Source: Raphanus sativus (Eukaryota; Streptophyta; Magnoliopsida; Brassicales; Brassicaceae). From it: a stretch of DNA of 64,000 nt. Numbering within the stretch: position 1 is the first letter of the stretch; every line of letters begins with the position of its first letter. Position numbers and translations under genes: made by a program. A model generated the notes under the pieces. That model did not search any database and was not told where the DNA came from. It saw only the letters and a list, made by a program, of their open reading frames with translations. Shown piece after piece: positions 32,375 through 44,199 of this stretch. The stretch covers positions 1-64,000 of the forward strand of contig NW_026615356.1 of NCBI RefSeq assembly GCF_000801105.2, given 5' to 3'.

Positions 32375-33932
32375 ATGACTTCAAGATCAAAATCCTCGAG
32401 GAGGCAGTCTCACTCGTCTTCGGACAGTTTCCATGCCGAGGAGGAAGTTCCGAAACCCGAGGCTCCGGAGGTTGACAGGAGCGCGTATTGTGACGCCGTC
32501 TTCGGTTCTGATGCTGCCCTTCCCGTGATCCCGATTCCCCGACGACCTCTGAGGGTGCGTAAGGAAACTGACTCGCCGAGCGAAGTATCCACTGAATATC
32601 TCGGAACTCTTCGAGAGTTTTATGAGGTTCCGAAGGGAGTCATGTTTCGCATTCCTCGCGGGGATGAGAGTTCGGAGAATCCTCCGAAGGGTTACTTCAC
32701 TTGCTACGAGGCGTTCCTGACGCAGTGCCGACTGTGGTTCCCAATCCCCGGGGTCATCGTTCAGGCTCTCGACCGTTTCGGAATCGTAATCAGCCAGCTG
32801 AGCGTGCCGGCTTTGGAAAGCTGGCTTGGCGTTGTGATTTTGAGTTACGAGTTAGGGATGGACCTTAGCCCTGCTGACTTCGAAGGGTTGTGGAACTCTA
32901 AGACGACGAGCATCAATGGAGTATATTCCATGAAGGCGAGGACCAATTTTTCGGTAATCCACGGAGTCACCTCGCACGCCAAGGATTACGTTGACCGTTT
33001 CTTTTTTGAGGATAGATGGAGAATCTGTCGAGGAAGGCTTTCTCCACCTATTCCCGACGGACTGGTTGTACCAACGAGGTAAGATTGTCGCATCCCCTTT
33101 CTTAGAATCCGAAAAGCGAGTACTAAACGTGTTTTTTTTTTTTTTTTTGTTCAGAGAACAGGTGTTTCGCGCATATTCCTTCCGATATTTCGACCAAGAG
33201 AGACATTTTTAGGACAATGCCTTGTTCCTGGAACTCCTTTACTCTTGACCGGATTCGAGGGGCGGTCGCGCTTCACCGATCGTGAGGCGGTACGCGGCCT
33301 TGTGTCAATGATGGATCCTACGTTTTTGCTCCTTCAAGGCGGAGGCGGAGATCTCGGAAGGATAAAGGGATTGCTTTCGAGGCCTCATCGGAAAATGGTG
33401 AGCTGCCGAGATACGATCCTGACTTCACTACAGAGAATCAGGGTGTTCCTTCCCCGGGTGACTTCTTTGATGACCTCCCTCCGGCGTTTTCCCGTGACGA
33501 GTCTTTGGATAATGAGGAGAGGGACAAGGTTACTGCGGAGGGTGCTCGATTGGTCAACAAGGTTTGTTTTCGAAACATGAGTAAATCCCCTTTTCTTTTT
33601 ATTCGACCTCGACTTCTTTGCAGGCCGTGAGAGTGTGGAACGCATCGATCGATGGAAGTTTCCATACTGCCCGGCTGGCCCGTTTTAAAGCGGAGGAAAC
33701 GGAAAGGGAATTCGCTAAGTATCGGTTGGAGGTAGAGGAGAAAAAACGCCGGCAAGCCGAGGTCCAAGCTCGAGCCCTCGTTCGTGCGGAAAGGAGCGGG
33801 CGGAGAAGAGCTGCCGCCGAGCTGAACCGAAGAGCCGAAATTTTCTCTACCGAATTTGAAGTGTATAAAGAGGCTCAGGACTTTGTAGACGATTTTCGCG
33901 AGTGTCGTGGTTCGGTTGGTACTCTACATTAG
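32375..33932 (+). pseudogene. Antisense gene of element D: Transposase_28-type protein with coiled-coil C-terminus
   Basis: The ATG at 32375 fits because a TATA box lies upstream; the frame is also open further upstream. Exon 1 (to 33078) has a Ser/Arg-rich start and, from residue about 106, YFTCYEAFLTQCRLWFPIP and SQLSVPALESWLGVVILSYE, the pattern of the family Pfam calls 'putative gypsy type transposon' (Transposase_28). Probable introns are 33079-33154 (GTAAG to TTCAG after a poly-T run) and 33562-33623 (GTTTG to TTGCAG). Exon 3 is a charged coiled coil (ARLARFKAEETEREFAKY). Exon 2 appears to need one frame correction near 33340. The frame ends at 33932, exactly where the truncated LTR begins. 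Function unknown. Such antisense frames are known from Tat/Grande-type Gypsy elements. Confidence 0.7.
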
Positions 33933-34354
33933 CCCGGCGACCACAGCCAGCACGGGCGCTAGCCGCCGGCGGCCACGGCCAGCACGGGGGCTAGCCGCCC
34001 AGCGACCACGGCTAGCACGGGCGCTAGCCGCCGGCGGCCACGGCCAGGACGGGGGATAGCCGCCCGGCGGCCACGGCCAGCACGGGCGCTAGCCGCCGGC
34101 GGCCACGGCCATGACCGGAGTCGGCTGCTCGGTTCCTTCGGCTTGTACGTGTTTTTACGTTTTAGTTTTCCGTAGGTTTTTCCTCGTGTAGAAAACGTTT
34201 CTAGCCGTTGATTTCGAGATGATTAATCTCTAACTTAATATTTTTTCAAGGTTTCTCGATTACCAATTAGTCTCTCGAGGTTGCTCTAACATCTTTTATG
34301 TTTTTCCGAGACTTTCGGACATCGATTTCGTCTTGACCGATTTTGACCCCAACA
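33933..34354 (-). repeat. Truncated second LTR of element D
   Basis: It starts abruptly within the minisatellite (33933-34110) and then matches the last about 240 bp of the complete LTR, ending GACCCCAACA. The inner about 1150 bp of the LTR are missing. Confidence 0.88.
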
Positions 34355-34576
34355 GTATTGAGAGAAACCACTTTTTCATTCTGCAAATCTTGTGTTCTTG
34401 TTGCCTTATTTCTCTCTTGTGTTCTTGGTGATTCGGGAAGACTTGTTACTATACTGAAGGTGTTATTAGAGCTTGTCCGAGAGTCTGTGTGGTCTTGAGG
34501 TTGAGTTATGGTGGTTCTTCAAGCGTGGTTGCAAGATAGAAGCTTTTCAGGTCGCGTTTGATACAAGCAAGAGAAG

Positions 34577-35934
34577 ATGGAAGGAAACAACTTCAGGAAG
34601 CTCGTTACAGTTCCGGTTCAACTCAAGGGAGGTTCAAACTATCTCTTGTGGTCTAGGTTGGTGAAGACCGCCATTGGAAGGCTAAGGCTATGGGATCACA
34701 TCACTGATGATGGACCAAAGCCAGTGGCAAAGCAAACTGAAGAAGGTGAGAAGGGAAAAGCTCTCGCGGATGCTGAGGAGAAGAAGTGGATCCAAGAGGA
34801 CTTGATGGTGCTTTCCGTGCTGCAAGAATCTCTAGAGGTGCCTCTCCTTGAAGCCTACAGCTACTGCGAGACTCCCAAACACCTATGGGATACTCTCATG
34901 AAGACTTTTGGAAATGTTTCCAACATTAGCCGTGTGTTTGAGCTTAAGAGAGCTATCAACTCCATGAAGCAAGATGGAGGGGAGCTCACCAACACATGGG
35001 GAAGTTTGGATCTTTATGGTCTGAGCTTGAAAGCTTGAGACCCAACACTACTGACATGTCGGCTCTCATGGAGAGAAGAGAACAAGATCAGGTGTTTGGG
35101 CTATTGATGACACTTGATCCTTGCTACAAAGATGTCATCAAGCATATCTTGAGGTCGCCTACTCTCCCATCTATGGAGGAAGTGTGTGCACAACTTCAGA
35201 AGGAGGAGGGATCACTTGGTCTCTTTGGAGGAAAGGGTGAGCTTACTATGGCTCATCAAGCCGAGGAGATGCAAGCTAACAAGGCTGCATACAATGGCAA
35301 GAAGTATGAGAAGTATGAAGGGAGTTGTGAGCATTGCAAGAAGTCTGGTCATAAGAAGAGTCAGTGTTGGTTACTCCATCCCCACCTGAAGCCGAGCAAG
35401 TTCAACAAGGATAGAGAAGCCAAGGCAAACCTTTCTACTGAAGCAAATGGTGCTGGTTCATCCGGGGCTAGTCCAAGTGTGAATGTGGGTGAAAGTGAAG
35501 GAAGAGCTATGGCTTCTCATCAGCTAAGTGGCAAGGGATTGGACCAGGAGATGATCACTAAGGCTGACATTGCATCTCTCATCCGAGCTCTTAAGGAGTC
35601 TGGTAACAAACATGACCATACTCTTGGTTACTCTTATGCTGCTCATACATTGCCTATTACAATGCCTAATGTCTCGGATAAGATATTAGGACTGCTAGGA
35701 AGCATCATGAAAGGAAATAAATCATCTAGGACTAATGTTGCTAGTAATGTGCATAAACCATTGATCATTGATTCTGGTGCATCTCATCACATGATTAGTG
35801 ATGTTAAGTTGATAAAAGACATTGAACCTGCTCATGGCCATGTTATGATTGCTAATGGTGATAGGATTCCTATTAGAGGCATTGGTAAACTGAAACTGTT
35901 TAATAAGGATTCTAGAGCCTTTTTCATGCCTTAG
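34577..35934 (+). pseudogene. Gag and first protease copy of element A
   Basis: ATG at 34577 ([19 protein letters not shown]). The gag breaks at about 34990, where one A is lost (CACCAACACATGG against CACCAAACACATGG in A2). The second frame continues with [15 protein letters not shown] (CCHC knuckle) and the protease [10 protein letters not shown], and stops at a TAG (35932-35934) inside MP-stop-FTSNLL. In E the same codon is GAG, in G it is GCC. The 217 bp between D and the ATG are the 5' untranslated region. Confidence 0.87.
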
Positions 35935-36684
35935 TTCACTTCAAATCTTTTATCTGTGAAAAAATGCACTAATGATCTTCAATGTAATGTTATCTTTAGT
36001 CCTAATGATGTGAAGTTTCAGGATATTAAAAGCAGTAAGTTGATTGGGCAAGGAGCTACCAAAGGAGACCTCTATATGCTGGAAGACCTTGATCCCATTT
36101 CAAGTTCTTTTGTTTCTTTTAATTATGTTTCTTCCCTCAGTAAGGATGCATTGTGGCATGCTAGACTAGGTCATCCTCATGATAGGGCTTTAAGCATTAT
36201 GTTACCAGGTGTCATGTTTAAGAATAAGGAGTGTGAGGCATGTATTTTGGGTAAACATTGTAAGACTGTGTTTCAAAGATCTTCTACTATCTATGAAAGT
36301 TGTTTTTATTTGATTCACTCTGATGTTTGGACTGCTCCTTGTTTGTCCCGTGATGGTTATAGATATTATGTCACCTTCATTGATGAAAAATCCAAATACA
36401 CCTGCTTAACTCTCATTAAAACAAAGGATAGGGTTCTTAATGCATTTAAAAAATTTCAAAGCTATGTAACTAACCAATATCATGCCAAGATTAAGATTTT
36501 CAGGTCTGATAATGGTGGAGAGTATACAAGCCATGCATTTCGAGATCACCTAGCTCATCATGGGATTTTGCATCAAACTAGCTGCCGTTATACACCACAA
36601 CAGAATGGTGTAGCTGAGAGGAAGAACAGGCACCTCATGGAGGTGGCTCGGTCACTAATGTTCCATACGAGTGTTCCAAACAGG
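35935..36684 (+). pseudogene. Module 1 of A: GAG-pre-integrase and integrase core
   Basis: Open after the amber codon: [54 protein letters not shown] and [10 protein letters not shown]. It has Cys in place of Trp (KYTCLTL) and CRYTPQQ in place of CPYTPQQ. It then runs in frame into the protease of module 2 ([11 protein letters not shown]). Confidence 0.88.
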
Positions 36685-37617
36685 CATAAACCATTGATCA
36701 TTGATTCTGGTGCATCTCATCACATGATTAGTGATGTTAAGTTGATAAAAGACATTGAACCTGCTCATGGCCATGTTATGATTGCTAATAGTGATAGGAT
36801 TCCTATTAGAGGCATTGGTAAACTGAAACTGTTTAATAAGGATTCTAGAGCCTTTTTCATGCCTTAGTTCACTTCAAATCTTTTATCTGTGAAAAAATGC
36901 ACTAATGATCTTCAATGTAATGTTATCTTTAGTCCTAATGATGTGAAGTTTCAGGATATTAAAAGCAGTAAGTTGATTGGGCAAGGAGCTACCAAAGGAG
37001 ACCTCTATATGCTGGAAGACCTTGATCCCATTTCAAGTTCTTTTGTTTCTTTTAATTATGTTTCTTCCCTCAGTAAGGATGCATTGTGGCATGCTAGACT
37101 AGGTCATCCTCATGATAGGGCTTTAAGCATTATGTTACCAGGTGTCATGTTTAAGAATAAGGAGTGTGAGGCATGTATTTTGGGTAAACATTGTAAGACT
37201 GTGTTTCAAAGATCTTCTACTATCTATGAAAGTTGTTTTTATTTGATTCACTCTGATGTTTGGACTGCTCCTTGTTTGTCCCGTGATGGTTATAGATATT
37301 ATGTCACCTTCATTGATGAAAAATCCAAATACACCTGGTTAACTCTCATTAAAACAAAGGATAGGGTTCTTGATGCATTTAAAAAATTTCAAAGCTATGT
37401 AACTAACCAATATCATGCCAAGATTAAGATTTTCAGGTCTGATAATGGTGGAGAGTATACAAGCCATGCATTTCGAGATCACCTAGCTCATCATGGGATT
37501 TTGCATCAAACTAGCTGCCGTTATACACCACAACAGAATGGTGCAGCTGAGAGGAAGAACAGGCACCTCATGGAGGTGGCTCGGTCACTAATGTTCCATA
37601 CGAGTGTTCCAAACAGG
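36685..37617 (+). pseudogene. Module 2 of A: protease, amber stop, integrase core
   Basis: Same layout as module 1, with TAG at 36865-36867. It keeps KYTWLTL, shares CRYTPQQ with module 1, and has NGAAERKN instead of NGVAERKN. Confidence 0.88.
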
Positions 37618-38549
37618 CATAAACCATTGATCATTGATTCTGGTGCATCTCATCACATGATTAGTGATGTTAAGTTGATAAAAGACATTGAACCTGATCA
37701 TGGCCATGTTATGATTGCTAATGGTGATAGGATTCCTATTAGAGGCATTGGTAAACTGAAATTGTTTAATAAGGATTCTAGAGCCTTTTTCATGCCTTAG
37801 TTCACTTCAAATCTTTTATCTGTGAAAAAATGCACTAATGATCTTCAATGTAATGTTATCTTTAGTCCTAATGATGTGAAGTTTCAGGATATTAAAAGCA
37901 GTAAGTTGATTGGGCAAGGAGCTACCAAAGGAGACCTCTATATGCTGGAAGACCTTGATCCCATTTCAAGTTTTTTGTTTCTTTTAATTATGTTTCTTCC
38001 CTCAGTAAGGATGCATTGTGGCATGCTAGACTAGGTCATCCTCATGATAGGGCTTTAAGCATTATGTTACCAGGTGTCATGTTTAAGAATAAGGAGTGTG
38101 AGGTATGTATTTTGGGTAAACATTGTAAGACTGTGTTTCAAAGATCTTCTACTATCTATGAAAGTTGTTTTTATTTGATTCACTCTGATGTTTGGACTGC
38201 TCCTTGTTTGTCCCGTGATGGTTATATATATTATGTCACCTTCATTGATGAAAAATCCAAATACACCTGGTTAACTCTCATTAAAACAAAGGATAGGGTT
38301 CTTGATGCATTTAAAATTTTTCAAAGCTATGTAACTAACCAATATCATGCCAAGATTAAGATTTTCAGGTCTGATAATGGTGGAGAGTATACAAGCCATG
38401 CATTTCGAGATCACCTAGCTCATCATGGGATTTTGCATCAAAGTAGCTGCCCTTATACACCACAACAGAATGGTGTAGCTGAGAGGAAGAACAGGCACCT
38501 CATGGAGGTGGCTCGGTCACTAATGTTCCATACGAGTGTTCCAAACAGG
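37618..38549 (+). pseudogene. Module 3 of A: protease, amber stop, frameshifted integrase core
   Basis: TAG at 37798-37800. One base is missing at about 37970 (AAGTTTTTTG for AAGTTCTTTTG), so the frame breaks between the pre-integrase and core regions. [15 protein letters not shown] is kept. Confidence 0.88.
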
Positions 38550-39784
38550 CATAAACCATTGATCATTGATTCTGGTGCATCTCATCACATGATTAGTGAT
38601 GTTAAGTTGATAAAAGACATTGAACCTGCTCATGGCCATGTTATGATTGCTAATGGTGATAGGATTCCTATTAGAGGCATTGGTAAACTGAAACTGTTTA
38701 ATAAGGATTCTAGAGCCTTTTTCATGCCTTAGTTCACTTCAAATCTTTTATCTGTGAAAAAATGCACTAATGATCTTCAATGTAATGTTATCTTTAGTCC
38801 TAATGATGTGAAGTTTCAGGATATTAAAAGCAGTAAGTTGATTGGGCAAGGAGCTACCAAAGGAGACCTCTATATGCTGGAAGACCTTGATCCCATTTCA
38901 AGTTCTTTTGTTTCTTTTAATTCTGTTTCTTCCCTCAGTAAGGATGCATTGTGGCATGCTAGACTAGGTCATCCTCATGATAGGGCTTTAAGCATTATGT
39001 TACCAGGTGTCATGTTTAAGAATAAGGAGTGTGAGGCATGTATTTTGGGTAAACATTGTAAGACTGTGTTTCAAAGATCTTCTACTAAAGTTGTTTTTAT
39101 TTGATTCACTATGATGTTTTGACTGCTCCTTATTTGTCCCGTGATGGTTATAGATATTATGTCACCTTCATTGATGAAAAATCCAAATACACCTGGTTAA
39201 CTCTCATTAAAACAAAGGATAGGGTTCTTGATGCATTTAAAAATTTTCAAAGCTATGTAACTAACCAATATCATGCCAAGATTAAGATTTTCAGGTCTGA
39301 TAATGGTGGAGAGTATACAAGCCATGCATTTCGAGATCACCTAGCTCATCATGGGATTTTGCATCAAACTAGCTGCCCTTATACACCACAACAGAATGAT
39401 GTAGCTGAGAGGAAGAACAGGAACCTCATGGAGGTGGCTCGGTCACTAATGTTCCATACGAGTGTTCCAAAGAGGTATTGGAGTGATGCTGTTATATGTG
39501 CTTGTTATCTGATCAACAGGGTTCCAACCAGAATACTTCAAGATCAATCTCCATTTGAGGTTCTCAACAAGAGTAAACCAAGCCTGGATCATCTAAGGAC
39601 ATTTGGGTGTGTGTGCTATGTATTAGTACCCGGGGAGCTGAGAAACAAACTAGAAGCAAATAGCACCAAGGCTATGCTTATTGGTTACTCCACTAGTCAG
39701 AAAGGATACAAGTGCTTTGATCCTGATGCTAGAAGGGTCTTGGTGTCTCGGGATGTCAAGTTTATGGAGGAGCAAGGGTACTAT
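38550..39784 (+). pseudogene. Module 4 of A, continuing into the C-terminal integrase
   Basis: TAG at 38730-38732. A 7-bp deletion at about 39087 and nearby substitutions break the frame (38754-39104, then 39101 onward). The integrase glutamate region reads NDVAERKNRN. Unlike modules 1-3 it goes on to [17 protein letters not shown] and [11 protein letters not shown], where element C is inserted. Removing C rejoins the frame exactly at 57613. Confidence 0.88.
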
Positions 39785-39871
39785 TGTTGGGGTCAAAAAC
39801 GGTTATCTCGAAATCAACGGCTAAGTCTATTTGTCATACGAAAGTATAAGGAAGAAACGGGAAGCGATCTA
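39785..39871 (+). repeat. First 87 bp of the C 5' LTR
   Basis: TGTTGGGGTCAAAAACGG to GATCTA. It matches the start of the 3' LTR at 56035. The last five bases (ATCTA) are the target duplication made by B and recur at 48268-48272. Confidence 0.93.
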
Positions 39872-41524
39872 TGTGGGAACCGAAATTCGCACTGTCAATT
39901 TTAAGTAAGTAAATCGAAGGAAAATTAAGTAAACCTAGTTTTCCCTGAAGGCTCGGATTCTCTGCGATAACCAAACGAAAATGATAAAACAAAGCAACGT
40001 AGCGGAAAGATTGCACTAAGGCGTTTTATTGAATAGATGGTACAATATTCTTCCGAAAAAGGGAAGTAGAGAAACGCTGAAGCGAAAAACGACGAAAATA
40101 AAGGAGACAAAACGTTCTAAGCTTCGCTCCGCTAGTCTAACTCCTAAGTCCTAAGCTAGCAGGAATTCTCTAAGTCCCTAAGTTTCGGATTTGCTCTCTC
40201 TCTGAGATTTTTCGCTCTGCCTTTCTTCCTCTCCCAAAGCTCCTTTATATACTCCTTCTTATGACGGTCTATTCTCCTCCTGGGCCGCAAGGCGGGCTTC
40301 TTTCCATTTTCGTCGGCTTTCATCGGGAAACTTGACATTTATCTTCGGGAAACTTGACATTTATCCTTCCGAAAATTTAGCATTTATCTCGCTATGCAAA
40401 GATAAATGTAAATCGTCGTATCTATCTCAGATAATCGTAAACGGACTGTCCGATCGTGTTTAGTCCCTTTCGGGCCGTTTCCAGGACTTCCGTGGTTTTC
40501 TACGATCTCTCCGGAAGTTCTTCATTCATTCGTAGAGTTGAGACGAGTGGTGTCTTAAGATAACCATCGCTGTTTCGTACGAAGAATTTAAGATCTTCCT
40601 TCCGGTTGATACCTTACGAGTTTCCGAAGTGTTTCCGACGGTCTTTGATTGGAGTAAGGACTGGAGTTTCGTACACGGAATCTCGATGATTCGTCCTGCG
40701 AGGACTTGAGAAAAACTCAAAGTACAAACTTCAGACTGCCGGGGACTGGGATTCGTGTACCGAAGATCGTTATCCGAAGACCCGAGCCAGCACGGGGCTA
40801 GCCGCCCGGCGGTCATGGCCAGCACGGGCGCTAGCCGCCGGCGGCCACAGCCAGCACGGGGCTAGCCGCCCGGCGGCCACGGCCAGCACGGGCGCTAGCC
40901 GCCGGCGGCCACGGCCAGCACGGGGCTAGCCGCCCGGCGGCCACGGCCAGCACGGGCGCTAGCCGCCGGCGGCCACGGCCAGCACGGGGCTAGCCGCCCG
41001 GCGGCCACGACCAGCACGGGCGCTAGCCGCCGGCGGCCACGGCCAGCACGGGGCTAGCCGCCCGGCGGCCACGGCCAGCACGGGCGCTAGCCGCCGGCGG
41101 CCACGTTCAGCACGGGGGCTAGCCGCCCGGCGGCTATGACCAGCACGTGCGTCTCGACGAGGGCTTCGATTTGATATGTTGATCGTTTTCTGGGTCCTCA
41201 CGGTTTGAGAGAACGGGCTCTTTGAAGTTTCCCGGCGGCAAGGACCAGCACAGGGGCTTAGCCGCCCGGCGGCCAGGACCAGCACGGGGGCTAGCCGCCG
41301 GCGGCCAAGACCAGCACGTGCGTCTCGACGAGGGCTTCGATTTGATATCTTGATCGTTCTCTGGGTCCTCACGGTTTGAGAGAACGGGCTCTTTGAAGTT
41401 TCAAGGCGGATTCCTTGTCGTTCGGCCTATCCAAACTTAGATCACTTCCCGTTTCTTCCTTATACTTTCGTATGACAAATAGACTTAGCCGTTGATTTCG
41501 AGATAACCGTTTTTGACCCCAACA
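39872..41524 (-). repeat. 3' LTR of element B
   Basis: TGTGGGAACC to CCCCAACA on the plus strand, with a GC-rich minisatellite at about 40787-41150 and a short outlier at 41235-41320. The complement of the purine tract, GTTAGCCCCCCAGC, follows at 41525-41538. Confidence 0.94.
40787..41150. repeat. GC-rich 64-bp minisatellite in the B 3' LTR
   Basis: Regular 64-bp period (for example GCTAGCCGCCCGG at 40861 and 40925), made of two 32-bp halves that differ in CCGCCGG against CCGCCCGG. Frames read through it (Ala/Arg/Pro/Trp-rich) are not genes. Confidence 0.93.
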
Positions 41525-41539
41525 GTTAGCCCCCCAGCA

Positions 41540-41866
41540 TGCAAGATGCGGGAGCGATCTTGCGGGCGAAAGATTATGAGTTGAAAATCGAAATTTTTGG
41601 CTAAGAGTATTTCATTGCGGAAATCCACATCACCTTTGATTGGCGATCTTGAACGTGACGTCGGGAAGACCGTGAGTTCGTTGCTCAACTTCGACTCGAT
41701 TCTTGCTGGTCTGAAATCCGTGTGCACCCTTGTCCTGCATTCGGAGGGTTCGGAGGACCAGGACCACGCAGTCAAGGATCGCGAAGCCGGCGCATATGAG
41801 ACATGCAGTGGTGGTGCGACCAATGGAGGCGACGGTGAGACCGTTCCTACTTTGGGTGAGTTTTGA
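41540..41866 (+). pseudogene. Remnant of the antisense gene in element B
   Basis: The plus strand encodes GDLERDVGKTVSSLL and, further on, GGDGETVPTLGEF. These match SDLERDLGKTVSSLL and GDGEAVPTSGES in the antisense gene of C. The rest of the gene, including exon 1, is gone or scrambled. No promoter is apparent. Confidence 0.7.
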
Positions 41867-44199
41867 GGATGAAGGTGATGCTCCGGGGAGCGTCTAGGTT
41901 TATCAATCCCTTTAGAGATTTTTATTTTGATTACATTTCGGCCGTTGGTTGGCCATTATGTATGATTTCGGGACTGGCCGTTGGTGGCTTTGAGTCCCTG
42001 CCCTTTTTAGGGCGTTGTATTGAATTCGCGGTATGCATTTATAAAATATTTTGCGTTTAGAACTTCTGTTTGTCGAAGTTAGAGGGGCAGGGTGTGAGTT
42101 GTCGTCTCATTCCTGCCTCCCTGACGATCACCGTATCCGTAGTTTGTACAAAGCGAGATTTTCCTGCGGTTTACGATTTACGCAAAAATTCGTGAAAACG
42201 TTCAGACTTGAGTGAAGAGACAAGTTTTGGGATCTCGCGTCGTTGACGCTTTGCCTATGAGATGTTAAGATACCAGCAAGGCTGGGTTTAGGGCAAGACC
42301 TAGGTTTACTCTCAGACTGAGGCTGTGCGATGACAAATCGGCTTTCGTTTTGCCTGTTTGTGATTTTAACCTGATTCGTACCGTTTTAAAATCCGCGAAG
42401 TGGTATCGGCTTATATGATTTGTCTGGGCACGAATCGAGCTACTTCCTTTACGAAGTGCTGAACCAAATTTGGATTTTTTGTATAGCGCGCTATGGGATC
42501 CTTGTCGGATGTAAAAGAGCCTACCCTTAGGTGGCTTGTCTGTTTAGGACGTTAGAGTTCGTTTGTTGTGATCAGCAACAACGAAATGATGCCGTTTTGA
42601 AGGCGTATGAATTTGTTATCGAAAAATGTTTATCCGAGCACGAAGCGACGTCTCGCAGTGCTGTGATTTTATTTTTCTCATGCCATAAGAGGATTATGGG
42701 CTTTCGCTTATGATTTGATTTATACTTTCGTCAAGTGTTAAAGATAGAATCCGAGTAGTCACTTCGGATTGTGATTTTGTCGCTTGGTCCGTATGCTACT
42801 TTTTAGAGAGCGATTTTAGGTGTAAGCGATGAGAGACATGTGTCTGGATGTGATAATCGTTTCATGGATACTGGATCCGTTGTCGCAGCCGTTTAGTAGT
42901 TGGCGAATTGTGTTGAGGATTTAGGACCGAAGGGTCGCGTAAATTTTACCAGGGGGGGGGGAAGCGTCTAACTTCACTATGTTTCGTGAAGTGTTGGCCT
43001 TCTGAGATTTGTTTTTGTAAGAATGACTCGTATAGCTCTGGGAGCTTTGCTACGAGCGTTTCTTTTCGTGCCGCGTTTTATGGGGCGTATAGAACTTAAT
43101 CGATTTGATGATAAGTTTAAGATTTTCCGTTTAACCATTTGGTTGTTAGGATCGAGTTTCGTTATCGTATGATTTCCGATTTTGGGTTATACGACAAACT
43201 GCTTGCATAATATCCGTTTGTCGTTTTACGACAAATCGTGGATTGTCTTTTTTTTTAGCCGTTACACGGTTGGAGCGGTGGTCGCTAAGTATTGTAGACC
43301 GGCATGGAGGCTGACTTCAGCCGTTTAGCCAAGGAAGTCGTTGGTAAAAGACCAGTCCATGACCCTTTGTGTTACCGTTAAGATCGTGTTTAGTTGACGA
43401 TTGTCCTTAATGGCGATGTCGAGTGCATGTTCGGGCTTTATGGAAAGACGTAGTTGGCCGAGGGCCGAATAGAGTTCGTCGAGATAGACATGCCAATCAT
43501 AGAGGAGTTTTCCAAGTTATGGGTGATGGCTTTTCGAAACGATTTTCCACTTTAGGTTTCTTTTTTTTTGGCGAAAGTTGCTTCGGGTTACTCATGAAGT
43601 TTTACCGAAGGTTATTTCGTTAATTTTGTAGCTCTCCGTCGTGCCATTAGTCTCACGGAAGCGGAAAGAGTATGCCAAGGATGCGCGGCGATCGTTTCTC
43701 GGTTTTTCGAGAGATTAGATCGGTTTGCGCGTTATGCCTAAACAGTCAAGGAACAATAGAACGAAACTGGAAGAAAATGCCTAAGACTTAGCTAGCTAGA
43801 CTTTCCACCTAGGTCCTAAGTTCCCTAAATTTTACGGCGGTTTACAAGACGTTCCCATTCCTTTCCTATGATAAAATTTTCTAAGTCGGACATACCTTAG
43901 TCTCATTGATTACTCGAGATTGCCTCATGTCCGTTCCTCTTTGTCTTCTAACGTTTTATTGTCAAAGGTCTTCGCCTAAGTTCATATCCTCGTTTCCTCG
44001 TACTGCTGGTTAAATCGACCATGTACCCGAAGGAATAGTGCAGAATCGTTGAAGCAAAGGGAGGAGAAGTAGGCGAAACTCGAAGGAGGCTAAGGTGGGC
44101 GGACAAGCGAAAATGATTGGCAAGACGTCACTTGAGTGAGACTTGATATTTCGTCAAGCTATGAGTGAACTGGTCAGGTCAAGAAGCTTATGATATTGT
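41867..44199. other. Noncoding interior of element B
   Basis: About 2.3 kb without a convincing gene. The part at about 41990-42720 matches, in reverse complement, the stretch after pol in C (about 53935-54640), so it is the family's 3' noncoding region. 42720-44199 has no counterpart that I find in C. It holds a G run at 42953-42961 and several poly-T runs. A weak LTR-like segment (CTAGGTCCTAAG...) lies at about 43770-43850. Confidence 0.6.

Larger units (their letters stand above)
30591..34354 (-). mobile_element. Element D: deleted Tat-type Gypsy element with an antisense gene
   Basis: Bounded by TGTGGGAACC and GACCCCAACA and flanked by GTATT (30586-30590 and 34355-34359). By analogy with C, whose pol defines polarity, its sense strand is minus. 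A complete LTR (30591-32167) is followed by the purine-tract complement, an antisense gene on the plus strand and only the outer 422 bp of the second LTR. Gag, pol, primer site and most of the second LTR are missing, so a large deletion occurred while the target duplication stayed intact. Its LTR is related to those of B and C but clearly diverged. Confidence 0.85.
35752..39473 (+). repeat. Tandem array of four 933-bp protease-integrase modules in element A
   Basis: The motif CATAAACCATTGATCATTG starts copies at 35752, 36685, 37618 and 38550, spaced 933, 933 and 932 bp. Each copy runs from the protease site ([11 protein letters not shown]) through the GAG-pre-integrase zinc region to just past the integrase glutamate ([10 protein letters not shown]...TSVPN). 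Copies 1-3 end CCAAACAGG and join straight to the next CATAAACC. Copy 4 continues normally (CCAAAGAGGTATTGG) into the rest of pol. Copies are about 99% alike. E, F, G and A2 have the module once. Confidence 0.97.

Noticed and set aside
35752..39473. CRISPR-like array
   Set aside because: The units are 933 bp and coding, with no spacers. The 177-bp and 64-bp arrays are also plain tandem repeats without spacers, and the genome is plant.
42531..42713. Small frames in the B interior (42531-42713, 43423-43623, 44212-44430)
   Set aside because: Short, without family match or codon pattern. The first is shared with C as noncoding sequence in which it is not open.
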